Notes: generated from the sequence alone by a model not told the origin. A stretch of 64,000 bases of DNA from Perlucidibaca wandonensis (GCF_042677145.1 NZ_JBHTIT010000001.1:1054001-1118000), one strand, 5' to 3'; positions 52,904 through 62,588 are shown, numbered from the stretch's first letter. Numbers and translations are program-made.

Positions 52904-54025
52904 ATGTCTGCTATTGAAATGAAGGATGCGCCAAGTGCCTTAGGTTTTTACGCCAAGGCCGTGCTCAACGGCTTTAGCGCTAAAGGCGGTGCACTGCCAA
53001 CGCTCACCGTGAGTCAGCGCGATGTGCGCATCGACCGTGCGCATTTGACCGAATACAACCGTGTCTGCGGTTTCGCGGTACGCGACACCCTGCCATCGAC
53101 CTATTTGCATGTGCTCACGTTCGACCTGCAAATGCGCGTGATGACCGACAAGGCCTTCCCATTTGCACTGCTTGGCCTCGTGCACATCAGCAATGACATC
53201 ACTCAGCTGCGCCCTGTGCGTGCCGATGAAGTGCTGCGCTTCACCACAACAGCCACCAACTTGCAGCCGCATGACAAAGGCGTGACCTTTGACCTGCTTA
53301 GCAAAGCTTTTGTTGGCGATGAGCATGTCTGGACTGGCGTTAGCACTTATTTACGCCGCCAAGCAGTGGCCAAAGACTCAGGCAGCACGAAGCGTCCAAG
53401 CACGGCGGAAGCTCGCGCCTTAGTGAAAGCGAAAAAAGTCGGTTCGGCGAATGCCTATTGGCAAGTTCCAGCCGATATTGGCCGTCGTTATGGCGCTATC
53501 TCGGGCGATCGCAACCCCATCCACCTGTATGCGGTAACCGCTAAGTTACTGGGCTTCCCGCAAGCTATTGCGCATGGCATGTGGACAAAAGCAGCAGCTT
53601 TGGCGGCGATGGAGTCGATTTTACCCAAAGCTTATACGGTGAGCGTGCAGTTTAAGCTGCCCGTGTTATTGCCGGCGAAAGTCGCATTTAGCAATGAGCT
53701 CGGTGCAACGAAAACTTCGTTTACGGTGGCGGATGCGCGTAAAGGCAAGCCACACTTGGCCGGCACGATTACTGATTTAGCACCGGCTAAAGCTCAGCCT
53801 AAGGCTGCGCCGGCAGTGAAAACTGCACCTAAGGCAGCTCCTAAGGCAGCTGTTAAAGCTGAGGCAAAACCTGAAGTAAAAGCGGCACCGAAGACTGCGG
53901 CTAAGCCAAAGCCACCAGCTAAAGCGGCTCCAGCTGCAAAGCCTGCGGCTACGACTAAACCAAAGCCTGCCAGCAAAGCTGCGGTGAAACCAGCCATTAA
54001 GCCAAAGGCAAAACCTAAGGCTTAA
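52904..54025 (+). CDS. MaoC-like (R)-hydratase, HtdX type, with Ala/Pro/Lys tail
   Basis: This 373-residue protein has a double hot-dog fold with the hydratase motif GRRYGAISGDRNPIHLYAVT (Asp/His) and FPQAIAHGMWTKAAALAAME. The N-terminal hot dog (about 25-170) is degenerate. From about residue 294 to the end it is a low-complexity tail of repeated PKAAP/KAA/KPK units, like the tails of AlgP or histone-like proteins. It hydrates 2-enoyl-CoA in the trio with the thiolase and FabG4. ATG 52904 is used; the frame to 52814 overlaps fabG. The 3' end overlaps the ATPase gene by 11 bases. Confidence 0.85.
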   Translation: MSAIEMKDAPSALGFYAKAVLNGFSAKGGALPTLTVSQRDVRIDRAHLTEYNRVCGFAVRDTLPSTYLHVLTFDLQMRVMTDKAFPFALLGLVHISNDITQLRPVRADEVLRFTTTATNLQPHDKGVTFDLLSKAFVGDEHVWTGVSTYLRRQAVAKDSGSTKRPSTAEARALVKAKKVGSANAYWQVPADIGRRYGAISGDRNPIHLYAVTAKLLGFPQAIAHGMWTKAAALAAMESILPKAYTVSVQFKLPVLLPAKVAFSNELGATKTSFTVADARKGKPHLAGTITDLAPAKAQPKAAPAVKTAPKAAPKAAVKAEAKPEVKAAPKTAAKPKPPAKAAPAAKPAATTKPKPASKAAVKPAIKPKAKPKA

Positions 54026-54812
54026 GCGGTACCAACCAGCCGTGTGCATACTCGGGGTGGCTCAAGCGCGTTAAACGCAGCGCGAAAGCCGCCTCGAGCG
54101 CCGCCACATAGCCATCAGCGCTAACTTCTCCTGCCCATAGCACCTCGCCCTGCCCCATCACTAACGCATGCGTGGCGAAAGCGAACGGCGCATTCATATC
54201 ATGCACGCTCGCCAATACCGTGGCGCCACTCGCGGTCATCTGCGCACAGGCGTGAAATACCGTTTGCTGATGTGGCCAATCTAAGGCCGCCAAAGGCTCA
54301 TCGAGCAGCCATAGACGCGGCTCACTTGGCTCAGCCAAAGCCAACTGCAAGGCCGAGCGCGCTAGCATCACGCGCTGCTGCTCACCACCCGATAATGTTG
54401 GCCAGCGCCGCTCTAATAGCTGCGTAATATCCCAGGTTTGCACAATGTCATCGAGGCAATGCGCCAAGCGCGGATGCGAGCCGCCCCAAGGGTAAGCCGC
54501 CATTTGCACAATTGCCGCCACCGACAGCGCTGCCATCAAGCCATGATGCTGCGGCAAAACACTACGTTGCTGCGCCCAACGCCGACTATTCCAACTTGGC
54601 AAGGGCTGGCCATGCCACTCAGCACAGACATTGGCCGCGCCCTGCTCACTGTCTATGCCGCTAATATGACGCAATAACGTCGACTTGCCGGCACCATTGG
54701 GGCCTAAAATCGCCCAGCATTGCTGTGGCAAAAAGCTCAGTTCCGGCAGCGCTAGCACCGGTGTGTTATTGGCGGCAAAAAGCGTTTGCTGCGATAGCTT
54801 CAGGCCGCTCAT
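54015..54812 (-). CDS. Heme/iron-complex ABC transporter ATP-binding protein (HmuV/FecE/BtuD type)
   Basis: This 265-residue ATPase has Walker A GPNGAGKSTLLRHISG, Q-loop LPQHHGL, signature LSGGEQQRVMLARSAL, Walker B LWLLDEPLAALD and H-loop ASVHDMNAPF. It starts at ATG 54812 inside the permease stop (ATGA overlap), so the two are translated together. HmuV is the nearest type by motif feel, but iron-siderophore or B12 import cannot be excluded. No binding protein is next to it. Confidence 0.82.
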   Translation of the reverse strand: MSGLKLSQQTLFAANNTPVLALPELSFLPQQCWAILGPNGAGKSTLLRHISGIDSEQGAANVCAEWHGQPLPSWNSRRWAQQRSVLPQHHGLMAALSVAAIVQMAAYPWGGSHPRLAHCLDDIVQTWDITQLLERRWPTLSGGEQQRVMLARSALQLALAEPSEPRLWLLDEPLAALDWPHQQTVFHACAQMTASGATVLASVHDMNAPFAFATHALVMGQGEVLWAGEVSADGYVAALEAAFALRLTRLSHPEYAHGWLVPLKP

Positions 54813-55762
54813 CGCTGCCACCGCTGACGCAAAATAATCAGGAAGAATGGTGCGCCAAAGAGCGCAGTTAGTATGCCGACGGGCAACTCCAGCGGCGCCA
54901 TCAAAGTGCGCGCCAAGGTGTCGGCGAAGATCGCCAGTGCACCGCCCACGAGCAAGGTTGCTGGCATCAGCTGGCGATGCATGGAACCGACAAGACGACT
55001 GGCAATATGCGGTGCCATCAAGCCGATAAAGGCAATGCTGCCAGTTTGCGCCACGGCCATCGCTACCACGGCGGCGCTCGCCCAAATCACTTGGCGACGA
55101 AAGCGCCGCACATTCAAACCTAAATGCCCAGCCTCGCGCTCGCCCAAGAGCCAAATATCGAAGCTGGTGCAGCGCTTTATCCCCCAACCGAGAAGCACCA
55201 GCAAGAGCACCGCATTGGCCGCTAGCCATGGCCATTCGGCATTGGCAAAGCTGCCCATAAGCCAAAAACTACCAGCTCGAAGGCCGCTGTCGGGAGCCAA
55301 AATTAGCAGCAGCTGAGTGGCAGCTGAGAGCACGGCATTGAGTGCGATACCAACCAATAGCAAAGCTTCCGCTTGTAACTGATAGCGCCGAGCCATCGCT
55401 AACACCGTTAATAGCGACAATGCAGCGCCTACGCAGGCGGCAAATGGCAAAACCAAGGCATAGGTCGTGCCTAGCAATAAGCTCAGAACAGCGGCCAAGC
55501 TCGCACCGGCACTAACGCCGAGTAAGCCAGGCTCAACCAAGGCATGGCGAAAGAGTGTTTGCAGCCATAAGCCTGCCACCGCCAAACCAGCGCCGGCCAT
55601 AAACGCCAAGAGCACCCGAGGAAAACGTAGCTGCCAAAAAATCTCGGCACCTAAATCGCCATTGGGCAAATCGTATGCCAAGGCCATTGCCAATAAGGCC
55701 GCAACAGCACTTGCTAGCGCGAACTTGCCTAATGGCGAAGAATAAGACAGAGAAAATGCCAT
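54809..55762 (-). CDS. FecCD-family iron/heme/B12 ABC permease
   Basis: This 317-residue permease has about nine to ten membrane helices. Family motifs are RFPRVLLAFMAGAGLAVAGL, FRHALVEPGLLGVSAGASLA, SFWLMGSFANAEW, GSIAFIGLMAPHIASRLVGS and LPVGILTALFGAPFFLIILR. It forms the channel for the ATPase that follows. No periplasmic binding protein, TonB receptor, riboswitch or Fur site is seen upstream, so the cargo is unknown. Confidence 0.85.
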   Translation of the reverse strand: MAFSLSYSSPLGKFALASAVAALLAMALAYDLPNGDLGAEIFWQLRFPRVLLAFMAGAGLAVAGLWLQTLFRHALVEPGLLGVSAGASLAAVLSLLLGTTYALVLPFAACVGAALSLLTVLAMARRYQLQAEALLLVGIALNAVLSAATQLLLILAPDSGLRAGSFWLMGSFANAEWPWLAANAVLLLVLLGWGIKRCTSFDIWLLGEREAGHLGLNVRRFRRQVIWASAAVVAMAVAQTGSIAFIGLMAPHIASRLVGSMHRQLMPATLLVGGALAIFADTLARTLMAPLELPVGILTALFGAPFFLIILRQRWQR

Positions 55763-55920
55763 GGGCTAGTGAGTCAAACCGCAAAAAAGTAGACGACAAG
55801 CATAGGGTGTGAGTAACAAACGGTCTACTCTCGTGCTACACAGTTTGCCTAGAGAAAATATTGCCTCGACCGATCTCTAAGTAGAGAGTAGAAAAAGCTA
55901 CATGACCCGCGGAGGGCATC

Positions 55921-57114
55921 ATGGATAAGTCGAACACTACAAGCAAAAACACCGCCTTAGTACTTTCTGGCGGCGGTGCGCGAGCGGCTTACCAAGTCGG
56001 TGCTCTACAAGCAATTGCCGAGATGATGCCTGACCATTGCGGCAGCCCCTTCCCAATTATTTGCGGCACTTCTGCTGGTGCGCTCAACGCCACGAGCTTA
56101 GCCATGCACGCCGCCTGCTTCCAAGAAGGTGTAAATGCGCTACGCGAAGTCTGGGCCGGCTTTCACAGCGCTCAGGTCTATCGCACCGACTGGCCGGGTG
56201 TGCTCGGCGGCGCTTTCCGCTGGCTCTGCAACTTAGCATTTGGTTGGTTTAACCGCGGCACGCCAGTCTCACTGCTCGACAACTCACCTTTGCGCCATCT
56301 GCTCAGCGAAGCCATAGACCTCAGTCGCCTACCCGCCGCCATCCAAGCAGGTCACTTAAGGGCGCTCTGCATTACTGCCTGTAGCTACACACGCGGCGAT
56401 TCAGTGAGCTTTTTCCAAGGTGCCAGTGATTTAGATAACTGGTCGCGTGCTCGGCGGCGCGGCGTGCGCTGCGACCTAAGCATTGAGCATTTAATGGCCT
56501 CAAGCTCGATTCCCATGCTATTTCCTGCGGTAAAACTCGATCAGGAATACTACGGCGATGGCGCATTACGTCAACTCGCGCCCATCAGTCCCGCGCTGCA
56601 CTTAGGCGCAGATAAAATTTTGGTGATTGGTTCTGGCATGCAAAGCCCTGAGCCAAAACGCTTTAAGCGCAGTGGCTATCCTAGCCTCGCTGAGATCATC
56701 GGGCACATCATGAGCAGCTCGTTTACCGATAGCTTAGAGATGGATATTGAGCGCTTACATCGTATCAATAACACCGTAAAACAGCTGCCCGCCGAAGCCA
56801 CCACCAGCTTACGGCCAGTGGATTATTTGGTGTTAAGCCCTGAGCTTGCCAGTATCGAAGAGCTCGCCAGCCAATACGCCAGTTCCTTGCCACCGGCTAT
56901 TCGCAGCTTTGTGCGCGGCGCGGGTGTGACTAAGCGCGGCGGCTCCAACGTGTTGAGTTATCTACTTTTTGAAACCGACTATACGCAGGCGTTAATGGCC
57001 TTGGGCTACCGTGAAACGCGGGCGCGTGAAGTCGAGCTGCGTGAGTTTCTACGCCCTGCCGATGCACCACCAAGCAACGTCTACAACTTACGTCGCGATA
57101 GCCAGCGCAATTGA
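55921..57114 (+). CDS. Patatin-like phospholipase
   Basis: This 397-residue enzyme has the oxyanion loop LSGGGARAAYQVGALQAI, the nucleophile ICGTSAGALNATSLAMHA (Ser) and the catalytic Asp in YYGDGALRQLAP. The patatin domain covers about residues 10-235. The C-terminal 150 residues carry FTDSLEMDIERLHRINNTV, seen in bacterial patatins linked to lipid storage and turnover. It has no signal peptide, so it is probably cytoplasmic. The ribosome site is cggaggg. It is a single gene. Confidence 0.88.
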   Translation: MDKSNTTSKNTALVLSGGGARAAYQVGALQAIAEMMPDHCGSPFPIICGTSAGALNATSLAMHAACFQEGVNALREVWAGFHSAQVYRTDWPGVLGGAFRWLCNLAFGWFNRGTPVSLLDNSPLRHLLSEAIDLSRLPAAIQAGHLRALCITACSYTRGDSVSFFQGASDLDNWSRARRRGVRCDLSIEHLMASSSIPMLFPAVKLDQEYYGDGALRQLAPISPALHLGADKILVIGSGMQSPEPKRFKRSGYPSLAEIIGHIMSSSFTDSLEMDIERLHRINNTVKQLPAEATTSLRPVDYLVLSPELASIEELASQYASSLPPAIRSFVRGAGVTKRGGSNVLSYLLFETDYTQALMALGYRETRAREVELREFLRPADAPPSNVYNLRRDSQRN

Positions 57115-57184
57115 AAAAGCGAACTTTACTTGGCTTGCCCGCGCAGCCGAATGAAGCCGCTGCTTTCGTGGCGGGCTAAGCACA

Positions 57185-58084
57185 TTAGGCAATCGGTGGT
57201 GAACTCTCCGCATTTTTCGGCCTAGGCGCGCGGCGGCGTTGTAGGCCTTCTTGCGCCGTTGAGGCTACCAAGCGGCCATCGCGGGTGTAAATCAAACCAC
57301 GATTCATGCCCTTGGCTGCAGAGGCTGATGGCGCATCCATATGGTAATAAAGCCATTCATCCATGCGCGCTTCACGGTGAAACCACATGGCGTGATCGAT
57401 GCTTGCGCATTGCATATCTGGCTGCATGAAATGCGCGCCATGCGGCAACATAGCTGTGCCCATCAAGGCAAAGTCTGATGAAAATGCCAACATGCATTGG
57501 TGCAGAAATGGGTCGTCGGGTAAGGTCATTTGCGCCTTCATCCAATGCCCGCGCATTGGCTCTTTTGGCTGTGCATCAAACGGGTTAACAGGATCAATTG
57601 GGCGCAACTCAATCGGGCGCTCCAGTTCTAACCACGCGCGATGCTTTTCCGGCACATAGGGCGCAATCATGCGGCGCAGATCAAGCTCGCTAGTAAAGGC
57701 CTCAGGCCCTTCGACATCGGGCATAGGGAATTGATGATCAAAACCAGCCTCTTCGGTGGCAAACGAGGCCATCATGGTGAAAATAATTTCACCAAACTGA
57801 ATGGCCTTCACCGTGCGTGTGGTGAAGCTACGGCCATCACGCACACGTTCAACTGAGTAGACGATGGGTGACTTAGGGTTGCCGGGGCGGAGAAAGTAAG
57901 CGTGCAGCGAGTGCGCCAACAGGTTGTTTTCCACCGTGCGGCCAGCAGCCATTAGCGCCTGACCTAAGACTTGGCCGCCAAAGACATTGTGGCCAAAGTA
58001 GTCGTGACTGCGGCCACGAAACAGGTTCACTTCTAAGTTTTCTAAGTCCAGCAGCGATAACAACTCTTCCATTACAACAGACAT
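57185..58084 (-). CDS. tesB: Acyl-CoA thioesterase II
   Basis: This 299-residue TesB has two hot-dog domains. Marks are RGRSHDYFGHNVFGGQVLGQ, LLAHSLHAYFLRPGNPKSPI, DGRSFTTRTVKAIQFGEIIF, ASIDHAMWFHREARMDEWLY and GRLVASTAQEGLQRRR. It hydrolyses medium- and long-chain acyl-CoA. It is divergent from plsB, with 150 bases between. Confidence 0.94.
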   Translation of the reverse strand: MSVVMEELLSLLDLENLEVNLFRGRSHDYFGHNVFGGQVLGQALMAAGRTVENNLLAHSLHAYFLRPGNPKSPIVYSVERVRDGRSFTTRTVKAIQFGEIIFTMMASFATEEAGFDHQFPMPDVEGPEAFTSELDLRRMIAPYVPEKHRAWLELERPIELRPIDPVNPFDAQPKEPMRGHWMKAQMTLPDDPFLHQCMLAFSSDFALMGTAMLPHGAHFMQPDMQCASIDHAMWFHREARMDEWLYYHMDAPSASAAKGMNRGLIYTRDGRLVASTAQEGLQRRRAPRPKNAESSPPIA

Positions 58085-58234
58085 TGCTTACTCCTTCGGT
58101 CGGTTCCACGCCACAATTTCGACAAAATGATAATTGCCGTGCGTGCGTTTGTTCGGCTTTTGTTACACTCAGGCTCGATTTTAACGCGTCACTGCTTTAT
58201 TTAGACGCTAGCTTTTGTACAGGATGCCTGCATT

Positions 58235-60778
58235 ATGCTGAGATTTCTCGGTCTAGATCGCCTATTACGACTTATTACCCGCAGCTTGATGTACCTCTGG
58301 GTGCGCGTGCAAGTCTCGCCAAATGATCTCGAGCTTTTAGGTATCGACCCTAATCGTCCCATTTGCTATGTCTTGCAAAACCGTCTGCTCTCGAGCGTGC
58401 TGGTTTTAGAAGCAGAGATGAGTCATCTCGGCATGCCTCGGCCATTGAGCTCGATGCGGCGCTTTGGCTTACGCGAAAAGCACTCATTGATTTGCCTAAC
58501 GCAAGAGCATCGCAACCCGCTGGCAAAACCTCGTCACGCGCATTCACCACGCCTAGTGTCATTGATGGACGCAGTCTTTGAAGACCCAACGCTCGATGTG
58601 CAATTAGTGCCAGTGACTATTTTGTGGGGCCGCTCGCCCGACAAAGAAAGCTCGTGGCTAAAAATTCTCTTTGCTGACTCATGGGCAACGCCATCGGCAT
58701 TGAAGCAGTTCATCACCATCATCTTGCATGGTCGCCAAACCATTTTGCGCATGAACCCACCCATTTCTCTGCGCCAACTCTGCGACGACACGCAAAGTAG
58801 CGAGCGCAGCCTGCGCAAAGTATCGCGCGTGTTACGCGTGCACTTCCGTCGCCAGCGCACTGCCGCCATTGGCCCGGATATGTCGCACCGCCGCACCATG
58901 CGTAGCGACATTATCGGCTCCGATGTTGTGCAAGCAGCCATCGCCAAAGAAATGGAAACTCACGATGTCACTCGCGATGTTGCTGAAGCGCGGGCTCGTA
59001 TTTACGTCAACGAGATTGCCTCGGACTACTCATATCCAGTGATTCGCTTCTTTGAGAAGTTTTTAAACTGGCTGTGGACGCGCTTGTATAACGGCGTCAC
59101 GGTGAACAACTTCGAAGTTATCGAAAAACATGTCGCCGATCACGAGATTATCTATGTGCCCTGCCATCGCAGCCACATCGATTATCTGCTGCTGTCCTAT
59201 GCCATTTTCACGCGTGGCTATATGGTGCCGCACATCGCCGCTGGCGCGAACTTAAACATGCCGGTGGTGGGCAGCTTGCTACGCCGCGCTGGCGCATTCT
59301 TTTTACGCCGCACATTCAAAGATAACTTTCTTTATGGCGCGGTGTTTAACGAATACCTGCACCAAATTTTAAGCCACGGCTATCCCATGGAGTATTTCGT
59401 TGAAGGCGGCCGTAGCCGCACGGGACGCCTGCTGCCGGCGAAACTTGGCATGGTCAATATGACCTTGCGCAGCTATCTGCGTGACCACAAGCGCCCGCTA
59501 GTGTTTATTCCTGCCTATATTGGCTATGAAAAACTTATGGAAGGTGGCACCTATATTGGTGAGATGCAGGGGCGTCCAAAAGAGAAAGAAAATCTATTCT
59601 CTTTAGTGATGTCTATTCGCAAGCTAAAAAAAGTCTTTGGCCGTGTGCATTTAAGCTTTGGCGCACCGATCTACCTAGACCAGCATCTCGACACACATAT
59701 GCCAAACTGGCGCGCTGATGGCCCTGCTGCTGCCGATTCAGCAGCCTTTATACCAACGTCTATGGCGCTTGGTCTTGAGATCAGCACCGGCATTAACGCC
59801 AGTGCCGTGGTCAACCCCATCAACTTATTAAGCTTGGTGCTGTTATCGACGCCGAAACACGCCATCGATGAAGATCAGCTCGCCGAACAAGTCGCGCTGT
59901 ATAAGTCCCTGCTTGCTGCCGTGCCTTACACCGAGCGTGTCACCCTCACCGAGCTCGATGGCCCGGCCATGGTGGCATACGGTGAAGAGCTGAAAATCCT
60001 ACAGCGACGTAAGCATCCACTCGGCGACTTGCTTTATCTGCACGAAGAAGAAGCCGTGCTGATGACGTACTTCCGCAACAACACGTTGCATTTGTTCGCC
60101 CTGCCCTCATTGATCGCAGTGCTACTTCTGCAATGTGGCGACATCTCTGACGAGGAGCTGCTACGCCGCGTGAAGTCGGTCTATCCTTTCTTAAAATCTG
60201 AGCTGTTTTTACGCTGGAATGAAGACGAATTGGCCGACGTTGTGGCGCAATACATCGACGCAATGATTGACTTGAAACTAGTCAATCGCACGCGCTCTGG
60301 CTGCCTAGCACCACCAAAAGTCAGCAGCGAAGAATATGCTCGCTTGCATATTTTGAGCCGTGGCCTGCGCCAGACTCTGGTGCGTTACCACATGACGGTG
60401 ACGATTTTGAACCAGCGCGGCACCGGTAAGCTAACGCAGCAACAGCTAGAAGAGCTTTGCCATTTACTTGCTCAGCGCCTGTCATTTGTGCGTGAGTTCA
60501 GTGCCCCTGAGTTCTTCGATAAAGGCTTGTTTAAGGGCTTTTTAGACACACTGAAAGCATTAGGCTTCATTCAAGTCTGTGGTCAAGGCACGATAGTGTT
60601 CGATAAGCGCCTTGGTGGCCTTGCGCAAGAAGCCTTGGAGGTACTGCCTAGCGGCATTCGCCAAGCCATTTTGCAGGTGACGTTGATTACCGACGAGGAA
60701 GTGAATATTGCTTTAGACGCACTTGAGGCCAGCAAAGAGCGTAAGAAACAACGCGCCGCGGCAAAAGCCAACTCATAA
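58235..60778 (+). CDS. plsB: Glycerol-3-phosphate 1-O-acyltransferase
   Basis: This 847-residue membrane-bound enzyme makes lysophosphatidate. The HX4D catalytic motif is CHRSHIDYLLLS (His311, Asp316). Motif II is GAFFLRRTFKDN, motif III EYFVEGGRSRTGRLLPAKLG and motif IV VFIPAYIGYEKLMEGGTYIG. N-terminal segment LLRLITRSLMYLWVRVQVSP is typical of PlsB. It uses glycerol 3-phosphate from GpsA. ATG 58235 has a modest ribosome site (aggatg). A terminator follows. Confidence 0.96.
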   Translation: MLRFLGLDRLLRLITRSLMYLWVRVQVSPNDLELLGIDPNRPICYVLQNRLLSSVLVLEAEMSHLGMPRPLSSMRRFGLREKHSLICLTQEHRNPLAKPRHAHSPRLVSLMDAVFEDPTLDVQLVPVTILWGRSPDKESSWLKILFADSWATPSALKQFITIILHGRQTILRMNPPISLRQLCDDTQSSERSLRKVSRVLRVHFRRQRTAAIGPDMSHRRTMRSDIIGSDVVQAAIAKEMETHDVTRDVAEARARIYVNEIASDYSYPVIRFFEKFLNWLWTRLYNGVTVNNFEVIEKHVADHEIIYVPCHRSHIDYLLLSYAIFTRGYMVPHIAAGANLNMPVVGSLLRRAGAFFLRRTFKDNFLYGAVFNEYLHQILSHGYPMEYFVEGGRSRTGRLLPAKLGMVNMTLRSYLRDHKRPLVFIPAYIGYEKLMEGGTYIGEMQGRPKEKENLFSLVMSIRKLKKVFGRVHLSFGAPIYLDQHLDTHMPNWRADGPAAADSAAFIPTSMALGLEISTGINASAVVNPINLLSLVLLSTPKHAIDEDQLAEQVALYKSLLAAVPYTERVTLTELDGPAMVAYGEELKILQRRKHPLGDLLYLHEEEAVLMTYFRNNTLHLFALPSLIAVLLLQCGDISDEELLRRVKSVYPFLKSELFLRWNEDELADVVAQYIDAMIDLKLVNRTRSGCLAPPKVSSEEYARLHILSRGLRQTLVRYHMTVTILNQRGTGKLTQQQLEELCHLLAQRLSFVREFSAPEFFDKGLFKGFLDTLKALGFIQVCGQGTIVFDKRLGGLAQEALEVLPSGIRQAILQVTLITDEEVNIALDALEASKERKKQRAAAKANS

Positions 60779-60823
60779 TGGTCTGGTGCTGAGAATCCCT
60801 TAGAGTTGCATATCCATGGAACT

Positions 60824-60846
60824 AGCCCCGCCCGCGGGGCTTTTTT
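60824..60846 (+). terminator. Terminator after plsB
   Basis: The 7-bp GC stem agccccg/cggggct has a 4-base loop followed by TTTTTT. Confidence 0.88.
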
Positions 60847-60865
60847 CTACCCACATGAAACTGGC

Positions 60866-61756
60866 TTAGCTTAACGCTCTTGGCGTATAGAGATCGAAAC
60901 GGCTGCTTTGGCCGAGCATACGTTGGTGCGGTTCATCACCATTGAGATCGGGTGCAATGCGCGGACGCTTAACCACCACACGCTTGGTCGCCACAGCTCG
61001 CGCCAATGCCAGCAAAGCATCGGCATCTTCGTCACTACCAACCACATGGCGAAATGCCCACATGTCCTTTTTCACCTTCGCGGACTTTTCGCGATGCGGA
61101 AACATCGGATCTAAATACACTACTTCGGGGCGCGCCTCTGGTGGCAGTAGCAACTTAGCGCGCAACACACTCTGCGCATCATCGGCGTGCAATATTAAGC
61201 GCTCAGCCGTGCCTGCTAACTGAGCACTTTGCTGAGCGCGGCGCAGGCCATCGGCTAATAAGGCATGCACCAAGGGCACACGCTCAACCATTTCTACTTG
61301 CGCGCCAAGTGAAGCCAATATCCAGCTATCGCGACCAAGGCCTGCAGTAGCATCAAGCACACGAGGTGTGGCGCCCTTACGCAGGCCACAGGCGCGAGCA
61401 ACGGCCTCACCGGCACCATGACCATTGGCAATGCGTCGCTGCAAGCTTGCATCGGCAAAATCAACGCGCACAGGCCCAGGTAAAGGTTTTTCTAGCGTTT
61501 GTAGTGCTAGGCCGTGCTCATCATAAATAAGCACAGACTCGGCGCTATCTGTGTGATCGGCTTGAGAGTTGCCATCATTTGCTTCAGTAATGCGCGTTTG
61601 CAGTCCGGCAAATAATTGTCGGCGATGCTGATTTTGCTCGCGCCCTGCCAACGGCTGCTCAGGCCATCCAGCCACGAATATCGCACCCAGCCTTTGTGCT
61701 TGCTCTTGTGCAAGCTCGGCATGAGCCTGCGTTAAGCAATACAGCGCCAGACTCAT
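60866..61756 (-). CDS. rsmJ: 16S rRNA (guanine1516-N2)-methyltransferase
   Basis: This 296-residue RsmJ has the SAM site DATAGLGRDSWILASLGAQV (GxGxD) and the family signature VYLDPMFPHREKSAKVKKDM. FRHVVGSDEDADALLALARA and VVVKRPRIAPDLNG follow. The N-terminal part (about 1-80) is variable. It modifies helix 45-region guanosine of 16S rRNA. It overlaps uppP by 4 bases. Confidence 0.92.
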   Translation of the reverse strand: MSLALYCLTQAHAELAQEQAQRLGAIFVAGWPEQPLAGREQNQHRRQLFAGLQTRITEANDGNSQADHTDSAESVLIYDEHGLALQTLEKPLPGPVRVDFADASLQRRIANGHGAGEAVARACGLRKGATPRVLDATAGLGRDSWILASLGAQVEMVERVPLVHALLADGLRRAQQSAQLAGTAERLILHADDAQSVLRAKLLLPPEARPEVVYLDPMFPHREKSAKVKKDMWAFRHVVGSDEDADALLALARAVATKRVVVKRPRIAPDLNGDEPHQRMLGQSSRFDLYTPRALS

Positions 61757-62583
61757 GACAGCCAGTTAATCCAGCCCGCCCAAGCGCTGATAAAGATGAA
61801 TAGGCCGAAGCCGATGCGATACCAAGCAAACACCGTAAAGCCATGCGTGGAGACAAAGGCGACCAGGGCTTTCACCACCCAAGCGGCGACGAGGAATGCC
61901 GCAATAAAGCCAATGGCGAAGACAGGAAGATCGGCCAAGATAAATTCGTGACGGTGTTTAAAGACTGAATATACCGTGGCGCCAATCATGGTTGGTACGG
62001 CTAAGAAAAAGGAGAACTCAGCAGCTGTTTTACGTGACAAGCCCACCAGCAAGCCGCCAATGATGGTCGCGCCCGAACGCGAGGTGCCGGGAACCATCGC
62101 TAAGCATTGAGCAAAGCCAACCTTAAGCGCGTCTTGCCAGCGCATATCATCGACATCATGCACGCGCACAATATGCTCACGGCGCTCAGCCCAGAGGATG
62201 ACGACGCCACCTAAGATCAGCATAAAAGCGACCACGAAAGGACTAAATAAATAGTCGCGAATCACGCCAATTGCAAAGAAGCCAATAACTGCCGCCGGCA
62301 AAAAGCCCACTAAAATATTCACCACAAAGCGAGTAGACACTGGCTCTTTACTGAAGAAACCACGAGTCACTCGGTTTAAACGCTCACGATAGTCCCAGCA
62401 CACGGCCAAAATAGCGCCAAGCTGAATTGAAATTTCAAACACTACGCGTTTATCGTGAGTCCAGAAGTTCATCAGCTCGCCGGCAAGGATTAAATGCCCC
62501 GTGCTGGAGATCGGTAAAAATTCGGTAAGACCTTCGACAATGCCCATGAGTAGAGCTTGAAAATACAGTAGATAGTCCATCAA
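61753..62583 (-). CDS. uppP: Undecaprenyl-diphosphate phosphatase
   Basis: This 276-residue membrane protein has the two BacA/UppP motifs EGLTEFLPISSTGHLILAGE and MVPGTSRSGATIIGGLLVG, and seven to eight helices. It recycles the lipid carrier of peptidoglycan synthesis and gives bacitracin resistance when abundant. It lies 5 bases after the thioesterase gene. Confidence 0.95.
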   Translation of the reverse strand: MMDYLLYFQALLMGIVEGLTEFLPISSTGHLILAGELMNFWTHDKRVVFEISIQLGAILAVCWDYRERLNRVTRGFFSKEPVSTRFVVNILVGFLPAAVIGFFAIGVIRDYLFSPFVVAFMLILGGVVILWAERREHIVRVHDVDDMRWQDALKVGFAQCLAMVPGTSRSGATIIGGLLVGLSRKTAAEFSFFLAVPTMIGATVYSVFKHRHEFILADLPVFAIGFIAAFLVAAWVVKALVAFVSTHGFTVFAWYRIGFGLFIFISAWAGWINWLS

Positions 62584-62588
62584 AAATC

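Noticed and set aside
54813..55265. 150-residue N-terminal extension of the ABC ATPase frame
   Set aside because: It lies wholly inside the permease gene in another frame; the ATG at 54812 coupled to the permease stop gives a normal ATPase.
55763..55920. Cobalamin riboswitch or Fur box upstream of the FecCD permease
   Set aside because: No conserved B12-box or 19-bp Fur-like palindrome could be found in these 158 bases.
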